Shown here: positions 7,961 to 16,211 of the stretch, in pieces
Layout of the letters: each line of letters opens with the position of its first letter
Position numbering within the stretch: the stretch's first letter is position 1
Assembly (NCBI GenBank): GCA_937894725.1
Contig: CALAYL010000052.1
Coordinates: forward strand, 1-31,100
From: an uncultured Bacteroidota bacterium
Lineage (GTDB): Bacteria; Bacteroidota; Bacteroidia; Chitinophagales; LD1
DNA length: 31,100 bases
Reading direction: 5' to 3'
Notes under the pieces: model-generated
What the model was told of the DNA's origin: nothing
Database searches by the model: none
Seen by the model: only the letters and a program-made list of their open reading frames with translations
Made by a program: the position numbers and the translations under genes

Positions 7961-8495
7961 CTACATTCGTAAAAATCGAAAAGATAGTAGTGCCGTAGCT
8001 TTTACTCATTTCAAAGTGCGGATGCTGTTCAAAATTATGATTCGGATTGTGCTCCATGATAAACCAGCCCTCTCCTTCTACCAAATTATGTTCAAAAATT
8101 AAATCGGGTATTGTAGCTAGATTTGGGAGCGGATAAGGTGGCCCTGCAAAAATCAAGTCGTATTGCTGATGTGCTGTTTCGATAAATTTGAATACATCCA
8201 TCTGAAACACTTGAATACCCTCGATTTTGAGTTCTTCAATCGTTTTCTTGATAAAATTAGCACACTTCGGAAATATTTCGACTGTGCTAATATCCTTACA
8301 CCCCCTCGAAGCCATTTCGTAGCTGATGCTCCCCGTGCCACCAAACAAATCCAACATTTTGATATTCTCAAAATTGTAGTAATTATTTATAAAACTAAAC
8401 AAGCCTTCTTTTGCAAAATCTGTAGTAGGTCGAGTAGGTATATTTTGAGGAGGATGAAACTGTCTAGCTTTGTATTTGCCGCTGATGATGCGCAT
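7947..8495 (-). CDS. rsmD: 16S rRNA (guanine(966)-N2)-methyltransferase RsmD
   Basis: This 182-residue SAM-dependent methyltransferase has the usual RsmD length and architecture. The N-terminal MRIISGKYKAR and RPTTDFAKEGLFSFI (about 22-36) match the RsmD signature (RPTxDxxxEALF). The SAM-binding loop is LDLFGGTGSISYE (48-60). The acidic ribose-binding position is in TVEIFPK. The catalytic motif, normally D/N-PP-Y/F, reads GPPY here (residues 118-121); the first acidic or amide position is glycine, confirmed by the GGG codon in the sequence. The rest of the fold looks intact. The gene follows the DUF3822 gene by three bases and is presumably co-transcribed with it and the VOC gene. Confidence 0.9.
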   Translation of the reverse strand: MRIISGKYKARQFHPPQNIPTRPTTDFAKEGLFSFINNYYNFENIKMLDLFGGTGSISYEMASRGCKDISTVEIFPKCANFIKKTIEELKIEGIQVFQMDVFKFIETAHQQYDLIFAGPPYPLPNLATIPDLIFEHNLVEGEGWFIMEHNPNHNFEQHPHFEMSKSYGTTIFSIFTNVGKKA

Positions 8496-8498
8496 GTT

Positions 8499-9293
8499 TT
8501 ATAGAGTAAAAAGGTGAATATTTTGATGACGAGGAAATTGATTTAACAAACTTGAAAAAGGAAGCTCATCTATAGCCAAAAACGAAACGGATTGAAAATA
8601 CGTAAACGCCATATCATAAAGCTTAGACGCTCTCACCAAATCGCCCGAAAACACTAACTCTAGCTGACTTCTATCTAGCTTTAGCTCTTGAGTTACTAGA
8701 TTGATATAATAGCCAAAATCTTCGACCGTCTTAAATTCAAATGAGTTGAAAAAATGAGGACTTTTTTCATCTAAAGCATACGCCACATACATCAAGTGAT
8801 AATCTATCTGCACAAACAATTTGTAGCTAGACGCTCTAGGCAAAACCCTATCGAACCATGTGGCACTCAATATATGCATTGTGGCAGTAGGAAAAAACGC
8901 ATTGTAAAACTCCAGCTGCTTGTGTTGAACAGGTTGTGCTACGATGAGCAAACTATTGGCTACCCGCTGGCTTATGGTCTCCTGCTTATCTTCTTCAAAA
9001 AAATCAAGAGGATATAACTGCGCTCGTTCGAGCAGCCCCACTTTTACCTCACGATATACATTCGCAAAAAGCACATCCGTAGAAACGATTGCTTTTAACT
9101 CCTGCAACACATCTTCAAATCGGGTATTATCTGCAAAAGTATAGGTTCTAAAAAAAACCAACTCTTTGTTTTCTGCTGTTTTTACTGCCGCTCTAAAACT
9201 ATTGCCAATCCATGCTACATGAAGTACAAAACTCCCTGCTGGCATACCATTGAGCATCACACCCCACTCTTGTATGGCATACGACAAACTCAT
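8499..9293 (-). CDS. DUF3822 family protein
   Basis: This 264-residue protein matches the Bacteroidota-specific DUF3822 family, which is commonly encoded directly upstream of rsmD and is thought to have an actin/hexokinase-like (ASKHA) fold. Features seen are an N-terminal beta-rich half, the internal segment YKLFVQIDYHLMYVAYAL, and the C-terminal LELVFSGDLVRASKLYDMAFTYFQ, all typical of the family. There is no signal peptide or membrane segment. It overlaps the VOC gene by four bases and precedes rsmD by three, so the three form one transcript. Biochemical role is unknown. Confidence 0.8.
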   Translation of the reverse strand: MSLSYAIQEWGVMLNGMPAGSFVLHVAWIGNSFRAAVKTAENKELVFFRTYTFADNTRFEDVLQELKAIVSTDVLFANVYREVKVGLLERAQLYPLDFFEEDKQETISQRVANSLLIVAQPVQHKQLEFYNAFFPTATMHILSATWFDRVLPRASSYKLFVQIDYHLMYVAYALDEKSPHFFNSFEFKTVEDFGYYINLVTQELKLDRSQLELVFSGDLVRASKLYDMAFTYFQSVSFLAIDELPFSSLLNQFPRHQNIHLFTL

Positions 9294-9637
9294 AGCGTCT
9301 CGATAATTAAAATAGTATTCAAATCCGGGTCTTTGACCTCAAAGCTACACTTTCCTTCTTGTACTTTCACTGCACTCACATTTAAATGTCTCGAAACTAA
9401 TAATGTTTTAGCCTCTCGCCAACTAGCTACATTTAATCCAAAACAACTAGGCTGAATCTCTCGCTTTACAGAGTTTTCGACCCGTATTACTCCCTTTCCG
9501 ACTACCCACTCAGCTACACCCAGTTTATCATCCGCAAAGGACAACTCAAAACCCATACCGTCTGTATAAAAGTCTTTCATTACAAAAAACTGACGAGTAT
9601 AAAGTATCGTTTTATATAGACTAAATAAATTTTCCAT
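9290..9637 (-). CDS. VOC (glyoxalase/bleomycin-resistance-like) superfamily protein
   Basis: This 115-residue protein has the beta-alpha-beta-beta-beta module of the vicinal oxygen chelate superfamily. The first module opens with KTILYTRQFFVMKDFYTD and continues MGFELSF. The second half includes CFGLNVASWREAKTLL and ends SFEVKDPDLNTILIIE, the usual DPDGNxIxI-like close. The family's metal-binding positions are not clearly conserved, so it may not be a classical glyoxalase. The substrate is unknown. It heads the VOC-DUF3822-rsmD transcript and is divergent from the BatA-type gene. Confidence 0.75.
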   Translation of the reverse strand: MENLFSLYKTILYTRQFFVMKDFYTDGMGFELSFADDKLGVAEWVVGKGVIRVENSVKREIQPSCFGLNVASWREAKTLLVSRHLNVSAVKVQEGKCSFEVKDPDLNTILIIETL

Positions 9638-9667
9638 TTGTATCGGCCGATAAAACTAATATTTTCG
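9637..9667 (+). promoter_or_regulatory. Candidate promoter of the BatA-type gene with a palindrome in its spacer
   Basis: TTTG (9637-9640) is followed after 19 bases by TATTTTCG (9660-9667). This fits the Bacteroidota -33/-7 arrangement with one change in the -7 element. The spacer contains the perfect 12-base palindrome TATCGGCCGATA (9641-9652), which also lies directly upstream of the divergent VOC start codon. A protein bound there would cover both promoters. Confidence 0.45.
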
Positions 9668-9671
9668 CTGG

Positions 9672-11687
9672 ATGCAATTTGTAAATTCATATTTTTTGTG
9701 GGCATTGGCTTTACTTGCCATCCCTGTTATCATTCACTTATTTCAGTTCAAACGATTTAAGCGAGTGTATTTTAGCAATGTTGCTTTTCTCAAAACGATT
9801 CAACTCGAATCCACCAACCGTAATAAAATAAAGCACCTATTAGTGTTAGCCTCAAGGCTGTTGGCACTTCTATTCTTGATTTTAGCCTTTGCTCAACCTT
9901 TTCTTCCCGCCAAAAACAATACTGCGCAAACGGGTAAAAAATATGTAAGCATTTATATAGACAATTCTTTTTCGATGAATGCAATACAAAGTGGTAGCTC
10001 GCTGCTCGATCAAGCTAAATCTACTGCTTCTGCTATTGTTAAAGGATATGCAAATGATGATTTGTTTCAGCTATTGACCAACGATTTTAGTGGAAAACAA
10101 CAGCGATTATTAAGTAAAGAAGAAGCGCTAACACTGATAGATGAGGTAAAAACGAGCCCTTCGAGCAGAACCTGGAGCGAGGTACAAAAGCGCCAAGCCG
10201 ATGTACTGGGGCGCGACAACTCGCCCAATCAAATCGCTTACCTCCTTTCGGATGCCCAAAAAAATATGGGATTGATTGAAAATCTAAAACAAATCAAAAC
10301 TAACTTCATTCCTTTCGTATCGCAAAAACAAGCCAACCTATTTATAGATACTTGCTTTTTTTACGAACCTATACAACTGCTCAATCAGAAAAACAAACTC
10401 ATTGTAAAAGTGCGCAATGCAGGTGATGAAGATGCACAATCCATAAGGCTTTCGCTCACTATCAATGAGCAATCAAAAGCCCTCTCCAATCCATCAGTTA
10501 AAGCGGGTTCGTACCGTTACGACACCTTGTCCTTTACGATAGACAAAGCGGGGTGGAACAATGCGACTATAGCGCTCGAAGACTACCCTATCACCTTTGA
10601 TGACAAGTACTTTTTAGCCTACAATGTGTTGGACAAAATCAAGGTACAAGAATGGAAAGAAACCGATGCAGGAAATTATATAGCCGCCATTTTTGCTCAT
10701 CAATCTGAGTTTGATTTTACGAGCTCACCTATCGGTAATATCAATTATGCGTCATTAGCTAATACTAATTTTGTGATACTCTCCAATGTACAAAACGTGT
10801 CGAGCGGACTAGCCGATGAACTCAAAAAATTTGTAGCAAATGGAGGAGCATTGGCAGTTTTTCCTAGCGAAAAGGCAGACATAGCTTCGTTAAACAACTT
10901 TTTGAGTAGCATAAATGCAGGTAAATTGAATCCTCTAGTCACCGAAGATGTAGCTGGTGGCGAAATCAATCTTTCGCAAAAACTAGTGCGCGATTTGTTT
11001 GACAAAATACCGACCAACCTAAAAATGCCTATGGTCAAAAAATATTTTCCCTTTACCCTGGGCAATATTCCTACCGAAAGCATTTTCTCGCTCAAAAATA
11101 AGGAGAAGTCGATTATTGCCGCTAAAGTAGCCAATGGCTATCTATATCTTTTCACCTCACCGCTCAATGGTAAAACAAACGAAATGGTGGTGCATTCAAT
11201 GTTTGCTCCTCTTCTATTCAAAATGGCTATCAATAGTGCCAAATCTGCGGCTATTGCAGCTACCATAGGTGCTAAATCGCCCATTGAATTAGTAGCCAAG
11301 ACGGTAAAAAAAGAAAGTGCCATTCGCATGATAGGCAAAGGCATCGAATTTATACCCGAGCAATACACTATCGGCAACAAAACCTACCTTCAACCCAAGG
11401 AGAATGTGCAAGAAGCAGGCTTTTTTAAGGCCATAGCGGACGACAAAGCAGATGAGGCGAGCATTGCCCTCAACTACGACCGCAAAGAGTCTATACTGGA
11501 TTATACGAGCAAAGAGACACTACTCCAATCAAACCCCAACCTTGCCATCATCAATACCGCTGGCATGGAAGCCGTATCTATCTCTAAAGATCTCGCCAGA
11601 GGCACTCCTCTTTGGAAATACTGTTTGCTACTCGCTCTCCTTTTCTTGGGGGTAGAAACTGCGCTTTTAGTGTTTTGGAAGAAGTAG
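9672..11687 (+). CDS. BatA-domain membrane protein with von Willebrand-like domain
   Basis: This 671-residue protein starts with an N-terminal BatA domain (about 1-78): first membrane segment FLWALALLAIPVIIHLF, then FKRVYFSNVAFLK, then a second membrane segment LLALLFLILAFAQPFL. A von Willebrand A-like region follows with a DxSxS metal-site motif, DNSFS at 97-101. The long middle part (about 200-640) appears periplasmic. A final membrane helix (WKYCLLLALLFLGVETALLVFW) ends in two lysines. Such proteins are common in Bacteroidota and related to the Bat/aerotolerance group, with function unproven. The stop codon is TAG at 11688-11690. It is transcribed alone, and a terminator at 11846-11884 separates it from the convergent TPR gene. 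Confidence 0.88.
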   Translation: MQFVNSYFLWALALLAIPVIIHLFQFKRFKRVYFSNVAFLKTIQLESTNRNKIKHLLVLASRLLALLFLILAFAQPFLPAKNNTAQTGKKYVSIYIDNSFSMNAIQSGSSLLDQAKSTASAIVKGYANDDLFQLLTNDFSGKQQRLLSKEEALTLIDEVKTSPSSRTWSEVQKRQADVLGRDNSPNQIAYLLSDAQKNMGLIENLKQIKTNFIPFVSQKQANLFIDTCFFYEPIQLLNQKNKLIVKVRNAGDEDAQSIRLSLTINEQSKALSNPSVKAGSYRYDTLSFTIDKAGWNNATIALEDYPITFDDKYFLAYNVLDKIKVQEWKETDAGNYIAAIFAHQSEFDFTSSPIGNINYASLANTNFVILSNVQNVSSGLADELKKFVANGGALAVFPSEKADIASLNNFLSSINAGKLNPLVTEDVAGGEINLSQKLVRDLFDKIPTNLKMPMVKKYFPFTLGNIPTESIFSLKNKEKSIIAAKVANGYLYLFTSPLNGKTNEMVVHSMFAPLLFKMAINSAKSAAIAATIGAKSPIELVAKTVKKESAIRMIGKGIEFIPEQYTIGNKTYLQPKENVQEAGFFKAIADDKADEASIALNYDRKESILDYTSKETLLQSNPNLAIINTAGMEAVSISKDLARGTPLWKYCLLLALLFLGVETALLVFWKK

Positions 11688-11774
11688 GGGATAATACAAT
11701 ATGGATTGAAAACTTATCCCCCCCCTAGCTAAGTCTTCACCTCATAACTAAACATAGACCAACCCAATCCAGTT

Positions 11775-11797
11775 TGCGGGTCAAGCCCGCAATGACG
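11775..11797. repeat. REP-like palindromic unit in intergenic DNA
   Basis: TGCGGG (11775-11780) and CCCGCA (11786-11791) pair around TCAAG, followed by ATGACG. The unit sits in a 211-base convergent intergenic region. It is GC-rich compared with its surroundings and resembles the short ...GGGTCAAGCCC...ATGACG palindromes dispersed in many bacterial genomes. The upstream part of the same gap also holds a C8 tract (11718-11725) that can pair with GGGGATAA at 11687-11694. Confidence 0.4.
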
Positions 11798-11845
11798 CTA
11801 GACTTCACAAGCCACTTCTATACTAAGTATAACAAAACGCCCAAT

Positions 11846-11884
11846 AAAAAACCCGAAAAGTGTAATACACTTTTCGGGTTTTTA
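11846..11884. terminator. Strong bidirectional terminator between BatA-type and TPR genes
   Basis: The arms 11847-11864 and 11866-11883 are perfect reverse complements with core CCCGAAAAGTGTA. A-tracts on one side and T-tracts on the other make it work in both directions. It lies 18 bases beyond the end of the minus-strand TPR gene and 156 beyond the plus-strand BatA-type gene. Confidence 0.88.
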
Positions 11885-11901
11885 TAGTTATCGCCCAAAA
11901 C

Positions 11902-13467
11902 TTACTTAATCGCTTTTTGCAATTCTTTTACGAACTCATCATTAGGATCTAGCGCAGCTGCTCTGGCTAGATTCGCTTTGGCTGTTTCCATGTCTTTTGC
12001 ATTAGCAAAATAGGCGGTCATAAATGAATAGGCTTCTATCAGATTACGCTTGTTTTTATCTGGTTCTGCCGCTGCCAATTCGATAAATTTCTGATAATGT
12101 GGCAGTGCTGCACCTGTCTTCATCTCGGCATCAATGCTAGAGTTGCATTTCGCTCTCCAGATATGCCCATCGGGCGAAGTAGGATTTCGCTCAGCAAATA
12201 CGGCAAATGCCGAATCTGCTGCTGCATAATGCTTTCCTGAATAGTTTGCTCTACCGAGATAGTAATAATCTAGCGAGCCACCACCAAAATCAGTTATTTT
12301 TTTGCTAAATTGTGCTACGGCTTCATCATACATTTTAGCAGACCATAGTGCTTTGCCATACTCAAAAATCAACTCTGGATTTTCCTTTTCGGTTTGCAAT
12401 GCGGTTTTAAAGAAATTGAGTGCTTGCTCACTGTCCCCATTCATAGAAGCTAGTCGAGCAGAATAGATATAATCTACTGGCTTAACCTTAGCTGGCTTAG
12501 CATACTTCCAAAACGCTTTAGCATACTCATATCCTTCTTTATATCGCTTCAATTCATAGTTAGCAAATGCCAGACTACGCAAAAGAATAAAATTGGTAGT
12601 GTCCTCTTTGAGCATTTGAGTGGCCTCTGTAACCACTTGCTCATACTCTTTCAACTGAAATAAGAAAGAGATAAACTTCGTTTTGGCACTAGCGTCTTCT
12701 GGCGTTAAATCGATATACTTTTTAAGCTCTGGCTTTGCCAAATCATATTTTTTAGCACGATAGTATGATTCGCCTAACTCTTTGTGTGCAATGGCATTAT
12801 CTGGCTCAAGCGCAATCGCTTTTTTAAAGGCTGCGATTGCATCGTCATAGATTTGTCCTTGTACATTCACCCGACCTATTTTGATAAACGCCATAGCGAG
12901 TTTAGGATTTACCTCTGCTGCACTTTCATACTTGCTAAGTGCCTTTCCACCCTCATTGTTGTCCAAATAGGCATCGCCTAGTGCTAACATATTTGCGCTG
13001 TTTTTGATGTCAATTTTATAGGCATCTTCAAAAAAACCAATAGCTTGTTTCAAATCTATCACTTCTGGCTTATACCAGGCGTCACCCACTTGATAGAGCA
13101 CCTCAGAATTTTTCATCTTTGTAATGATAGCTGCTTTGTCAAAAAGTTCTTTTGCCTTCACTTTGTCATTGCTCATCAAAGCTAATCTGCCACTTGCCAA
13201 ATAGCCCCAAGGAGATTTGTTTCCTTCGCCTAGCATTTGATAATAATACTTTGCAGAGTCAGGTTCTTCAAGTTTAAGAAAAGCATTACCTAGATAATAA
13301 GCCACTTGATTTTTATCATTGGATGGATCAGCCAATAATTTTACAAACATGTTTTTGGCACGAGCATAATTTTCATTATCGAGCTCTCTTCTAGCATCAC
13401 CCAAGGTTTGAGCATTTGTAGAAGCGGAGGCTACCAAAAGCGCCATCCCTATGATTCCTTTTTTCAT
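11902..13467 (-). CDS. Secreted or periplasmic tetratricopeptide-repeat protein
   Basis: This protein is 521 residues from the chosen start. A signal peptide is evident (MKKGIIGMALLVASASTNAQ, cleavage probably before Gln). At least ten TPR-like helix pairs follow, with recognisable TPR patterns such as MLALGDAYLDNNEGGKALSKY, KKAIALEPDNAIAHKELGE and LIFEYGKALWSAKMYDEAV (parts). The ATG at 13467 gives a clean signal peptide. Upstream ATGs at 13473 and 13509 add basic residues, and the latter would overlap the PstS-like gene by 29 bases. It is the last gene of the small membrane protein/PstS-like/TPR unit and lies downstream of the Ton operon. TPRs imply a scaffold role in an envelope complex; the partner is unknown. 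Confidence 0.87.
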   Translation of the reverse strand: MKKGIIGMALLVASASTNAQTLGDARRELDNENYARAKNMFVKLLADPSNDKNQVAYYLGNAFLKLEEPDSAKYYYQMLGEGNKSPWGYLASGRLALMSNDKVKAKELFDKAAIITKMKNSEVLYQVGDAWYKPEVIDLKQAIGFFEDAYKIDIKNSANMLALGDAYLDNNEGGKALSKYESAAEVNPKLAMAFIKIGRVNVQGQIYDDAIAAFKKAIALEPDNAIAHKELGESYYRAKKYDLAKPELKKYIDLTPEDASAKTKFISFLFQLKEYEQVVTEATQMLKEDTTNFILLRSLAFANYELKRYKEGYEYAKAFWKYAKPAKVKPVDYIYSARLASMNGDSEQALNFFKTALQTEKENPELIFEYGKALWSAKMYDEAVAQFSKKITDFGGGSLDYYYLGRANYSGKHYAAADSAFAVFAERNPTSPDGHIWRAKCNSSIDAEMKTGAALPHYQKFIELAAAEPDKNKRNLIEAYSFMTAYFANAKDMETAKANLARAAALDPNDEFVKELQKAIK

Positions 13468-13480
13468 GGTCATCGTTGAT

Positions 13481-14404
13481 TTAGTTTTTAGACGTTTTAA
13501 TTTCATCATTGTTTATTATAAAATCTCTTTCAGGCATTCGAGCAGGTATCAATCCTGTTTTCAAAAAAAGTTTTGAGCCACTCGTCCTATTTAAATGGTT
13601 TGCAAAGCCTATACCAATTCTTTCTTTTGGGTTAAGTAAAAGGTAGTTTATCGGTCTTAAGAAAGGATACACTTCTTCGGATATATCTGCCTGTGATGCC
13701 CTAGTAGTCATCATTTTGCCAGTTGAGTCTTGAATTTCGACATTTACAATATTAACTTTTTTTAGAAGCTCGTTTGCTCGTGCATTGTCTTCATCACTGA
13801 TTTTAGAAAACGAAATAAAGCCTATAGCATTATCATTTTGCTGAAGGTAATCTATCAATGCATCTACTGAATCTAAACCAAAAAAAGAGCTGCCGCTTTG
13901 CGCATTTTGGAAGAAGTCAAATGACTGTAATAGCCCACTTTGCTTATTCGCAAATACGTATTGATATTTAGGTTTGCTAGCATTTAGCTCTGCTAAAAAA
14001 TCTGCATAGCCTATTTTTTTAATAGGACTTTGTTTACCCACTATAATAGCAAGCGCATCTGTGGCTACCACATGTTCCCTAGGTATTATGGTGTCTATAG
14101 CTTGCAAGTCTTTACGCTCTTTATCGGTAAGCCTTCGACCTATCACTGCAGCTTGCGCTTCTCTGTTGTAAAGCGCTTTCATCAATTCAGGCTCTGTAAG
14201 GTAGATGAAATTTAACTTTGAACCATCAAACAAACCCTCATAAACTTCGACTTGCTGCATCATCACATATCTAAGTTCTTGATCACACAAAATCGTGATC
14301 TCCCCTTTATTTATATTCTCGATAGGGTCAACATACACCCGATTTTTACAGCCCGATAAAGGCCATATAAATGCTATCAAAAGTATCCAAACATAACGTG
14401 TCAT
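13481..14404 (-). CDS. PstS-like substrate-binding lipoprotein
   Basis: This 307-residue protein belongs to the periplasmic binding protein (PstS/phosphate-binding-like) superfamily. A lipoprotein signal ends AFIWPLSGC with Cys19. The body has the expected opening ITILCDQELRYVM, the internal segments AVIGRRLTDKERKDL and VVATDALAIIVGKQS (normally lining the anion pocket), and a C-terminal FLRPINYLLL. No PstC/PstA/PstB transporter genes are present. In Bacteroidota this gene commonly follows exbB-exbD-tonB, so an envelope function tied to Ton energisation rather than ABC phosphate uptake is plausible. It starts one base after the small membrane protein ends. Confidence 0.82.
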   Translation of the reverse strand: MTRYVWILLIAFIWPLSGCKNRVYVDPIENINKGEITILCDQELRYVMMQQVEVYEGLFDGSKLNFIYLTEPELMKALYNREAQAAVIGRRLTDKERKDLQAIDTIIPREHVVATDALAIIVGKQSPIKKIGYADFLAELNASKPKYQYVFANKQSGLLQSFDFFQNAQSGSSFFGLDSVDALIDYLQQNDNAIGFISFSKISDEDNARANELLKKVNIVNVEIQDSTGKMMTTRASQADISEEVYPFLRPINYLLLNPKERIGIGFANHLNRTSGSKLFLKTGLIPARMPERDFIINNDEIKTSKN

Positions 14405-14405
14405 C

Positions 14406-14624
14406 TTATTGCTGCGGCTCTTTTATTTCTACCCCAAATCGGTAAAGTCGATACACTCCATAAAGTAAAATAACAGCAGCTAGTATAGGTCTATATTCTC
14501 TCTGCACGAACCCAAGATAGTATAGATTAAAAAAGAGGTAAATACCAAAGCAAACATAAATTATAGCCACTACCCCTCTGAGGGTAAGGGCGGGTTGTGA
14601 TAGTATTTTTTTAAAATCAAACAT
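14406..14624 (-). CDS. Small two-helix membrane protein in the ton cluster
   Basis: This 72-residue protein has two hydrophobic segments, VVAIIYVCFGIYLFFNLYYLG (in part) and ILAAVILLYGVYRLYRFG, joined by a short charged loop (FVQREYRP). Both ends carry lysines, suggesting N- and C-termini in the cytoplasm. I recognise no named family, but a small membrane protein at this position is a recurring feature of the Bacteroidota exbB/exbD/tonB cluster. It is separated from the PstS-like gene by one base, so translation is likely coupled. Confidence 0.75.
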   Translation of the reverse strand: MFDFKKILSQPALTLRGVVAIIYVCFGIYLFFNLYYLGFVQREYRPILAAVILLYGVYRLYRFGVEIKEPQQ

Positions 14625-14692
14625 TGAGTTAAATATATAAGTTTAATTAGTTTTTAGTACTGGGTTAAAAGGTTTTTAATCTTTTTTTAATG

Positions 14693-14725
14693 AAAAAGGT
14701 CATGGTTAGCACCCATGACCTTTTT
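14693..14725 (-). terminator. Intrinsic terminator after tonB, inside the ton cluster
   Basis: The arms 14693-14705 and 14713-14725 form a perfect 13-bp stem (AAAAAGGTCATGG with its complement) around TTAGCAC. Reading the minus strand, the stem ends in five T residues. It lies about 20 bases past the tonB stop and would end or attenuate the exbB-exbD-exbD-tonB transcript before the next three genes. Confidence 0.8.
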
Positions 14726-14744
14726 AAAGGTAATATTCAAAAAA

Positions 14745-15554
14745 TTACTGTAATTTAAACATGATAGGTAGTACGTAGGCCACTTTCACGGCTTTTCCTT
14801 GTTGCTTACCAGGTTTAAATTTAGGAAGTTGTTTTACAACTCTTACCGCCTCTTTATCTAGTCCAGCGCTCACGCCTTTTTTAACACCTACTTCAGATAC
14901 AGAGCCGTCTTCGTTTACTACAAATCCTACGATTACACGACCTTGAATATCGTTGTCGCGCTCCATAGGAGGATAGCTGATATTTTCTTGGATGAATTTG
15001 AACAAGGCTCCTTCTCCACCCGGAAACTCAGGCATTTGCTCCACTATCGTAAATACTTTTGGCGGTTCTACTACAGGAGCTTCAGTGATTACGGGCTCTT
15101 TTATTGCTGGTTCAGCATTGATATCCCCTTCACGAGTTTTATTTGAAATCTCTACGTTTTCTTTAATTTCTTTGATCTCAGTGATTGGCTCTTCCTCGCG
15201 TACCTCTTCATTTTTCTTTACTACCATCTCCAAGAACTTCACCGTAGGACGTTGTGGTGGCGGTGGCGGTGGCGGTGGTGGCGGTGGCGGTGCTTTCTCA
15301 TTGAGAGGTGGCGGCTCGGCCAAGGTTACCGAAGTTTCCACAAACTCTTCTGCTTCCTTTTTTTCTAAAAAAGACCAATCGATATTACTACCGATGATAA
15401 AGAGTACTGCAAACGTAACGGCTCCGATGATACCTAGTCCCGAGTTCTTAGTGGTTTGCTTTCGCAAATCGTAAGCACCGTAGTCTTTGTTTCGCTTGTC
15501 AAAAACGATATCGTTAAATGACCAGCCTTCGTATGAATTTGTTGTTGCGCTCAT
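14745..15554 (-). CDS. tonB: Energy transducer TonB
   Basis: TonB is 269 residues from the ATG at 15554 and links the proton-driven ExbB/ExbD motor to outer-membrane receptors. The N-terminal FNDIVFDKRNKDYGAYDLRK is typical of Bacteroidota TonB. It is followed by one transmembrane helix (about 38-56), a periplasmic linker with EPPPLNEKA and a run of 12 prolines (15255-15290), acidic segments, and the C-terminal TonB domain: MPEFPGGEGALFKFI, YPPMERDNDIQGRVIVGFVV (in part) and FKPGKQQGKAVKV. I preferred this ATG over one ten codons upstream because MSATTNSYEGWSFND aligns with the usual start. It follows the second exbD by 51 bases. Confidence 0.94.
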   Translation of the reverse strand: MSATTNSYEGWSFNDIVFDKRNKDYGAYDLRKQTTKNSGLGIIGAVTFAVLFIIGSNIDWSFLEKKEAEEFVETSVTLAEPPPLNEKAPPPPPPPPPPPPQRPTVKFLEMVVKKNEEVREEEPITEIKEIKENVEISNKTREGDINAEPAIKEPVITEAPVVEPPKVFTIVEQMPEFPGGEGALFKFIQENISYPPMERDNDIQGRVIVGFVVNEDGSVSEVGVKKGVSAGLDKEAVRVVKQLPKFKPGKQQGKAVKVAYVLPIMFKLQ

Positions 15555-15605
15555 GTTTTGATTTATCTTGCTATTAAGGTGCAATTAGTTAATAAATTCC
15601 ACAAA

Positions 15606-16181
15606 TTATTCTCTTGCGAATGTTTTTACGTTCCCGCCATTGTCCACCGCCTCTTTTTCCATAGGGTCATAATCTTGTATAGCATAAACTGGTACTTTAT
15701 TGATATCCATTTCATCCAAAATGTCGACCATATTTTTGTAGCGTGCTCCTGGAAGTAGTTTTATTAAGCAAACAAACTGTCTGTTTTCACCCTTTGAGTT
15801 CAAACAACTACCGTCTTTTACTCTTTTACCCATTCGGATAATAGCTTTGCGGATGCCATTATCTCCATCGAATGTTGTTTTTTGTAAATCAGCTACTTTG
15901 AGTCCATCATAGTACCACACTGCATCGAGTGTATCGACAAGTATATTGAGTACTTGACACTCAGCTATATCTACATTATCATCTATTTTTTCTTCCTTTT
16001 TAGGCATATTGAGCTCCATGGCCGATGGCTTATTCATGGTAGTCGTTAACATAAAGAAAGTAATCAAAAGGAAAGCTAAGTCAACCATGGGTGTAAGGTC
16101 AACTCTGGTGGACATTTTTTTGGAACGTATCTTCCCATCTTTACCATGCCCCCCCCCTCCGGAGGTATCTAATTCTGCCAT
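15606..16181 (-). CDS. exbD: ExbD/TolR-type motor subunit (second copy in operon)
   Basis: This 191-residue proton-channel subunit has a glycine-rich cytoplasmic N-terminus (TSGGGGHGKDGK), one membrane helix (about 31-49, PMVDLAFLLITFFML) with the essential membrane aspartate D34 (equivalent to E. coli ExbD D25), and a periplasmic domain. The codons for Gly9-Gly11 form an uninterrupted G9 tract (16149-16157 on the plus strand as C9), a slippage-prone site near the start. The periplasmic part is longer than in E. coli (141 residues total there), as is usual in Bacteroidota. It stands between the other exbD (30 bases upstream) and tonB. Confidence 0.93.
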   Translation of the reverse strand: MAELDTSGGGGHGKDGKIRSKKMSTRVDLTPMVDLAFLLITFFMLTTTMNKPSAMELNMPKKEEKIDDNVDIAECQVLNILVDTLDAVWYYDGLKVADLQKTTFDGDNGIRKAIIRMGKRVKDGSCLNSKGENRQFVCLIKLLPGARYKNMVDILDEMDINKVPVYAIQDYDPMEKEAVDNGGNVKTFARE

Positions 16182-16211
16182 ATCAATCTTTGTATTTTCA
16201 TTCTTAAAAAA

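Noticed and set aside
14992..15474. 160-residue glycine-rich ORF on the plus strand
   Set aside because: It is the complement of the proline-rich tonB gene; its Gly run is the antisense of the 12-proline run.
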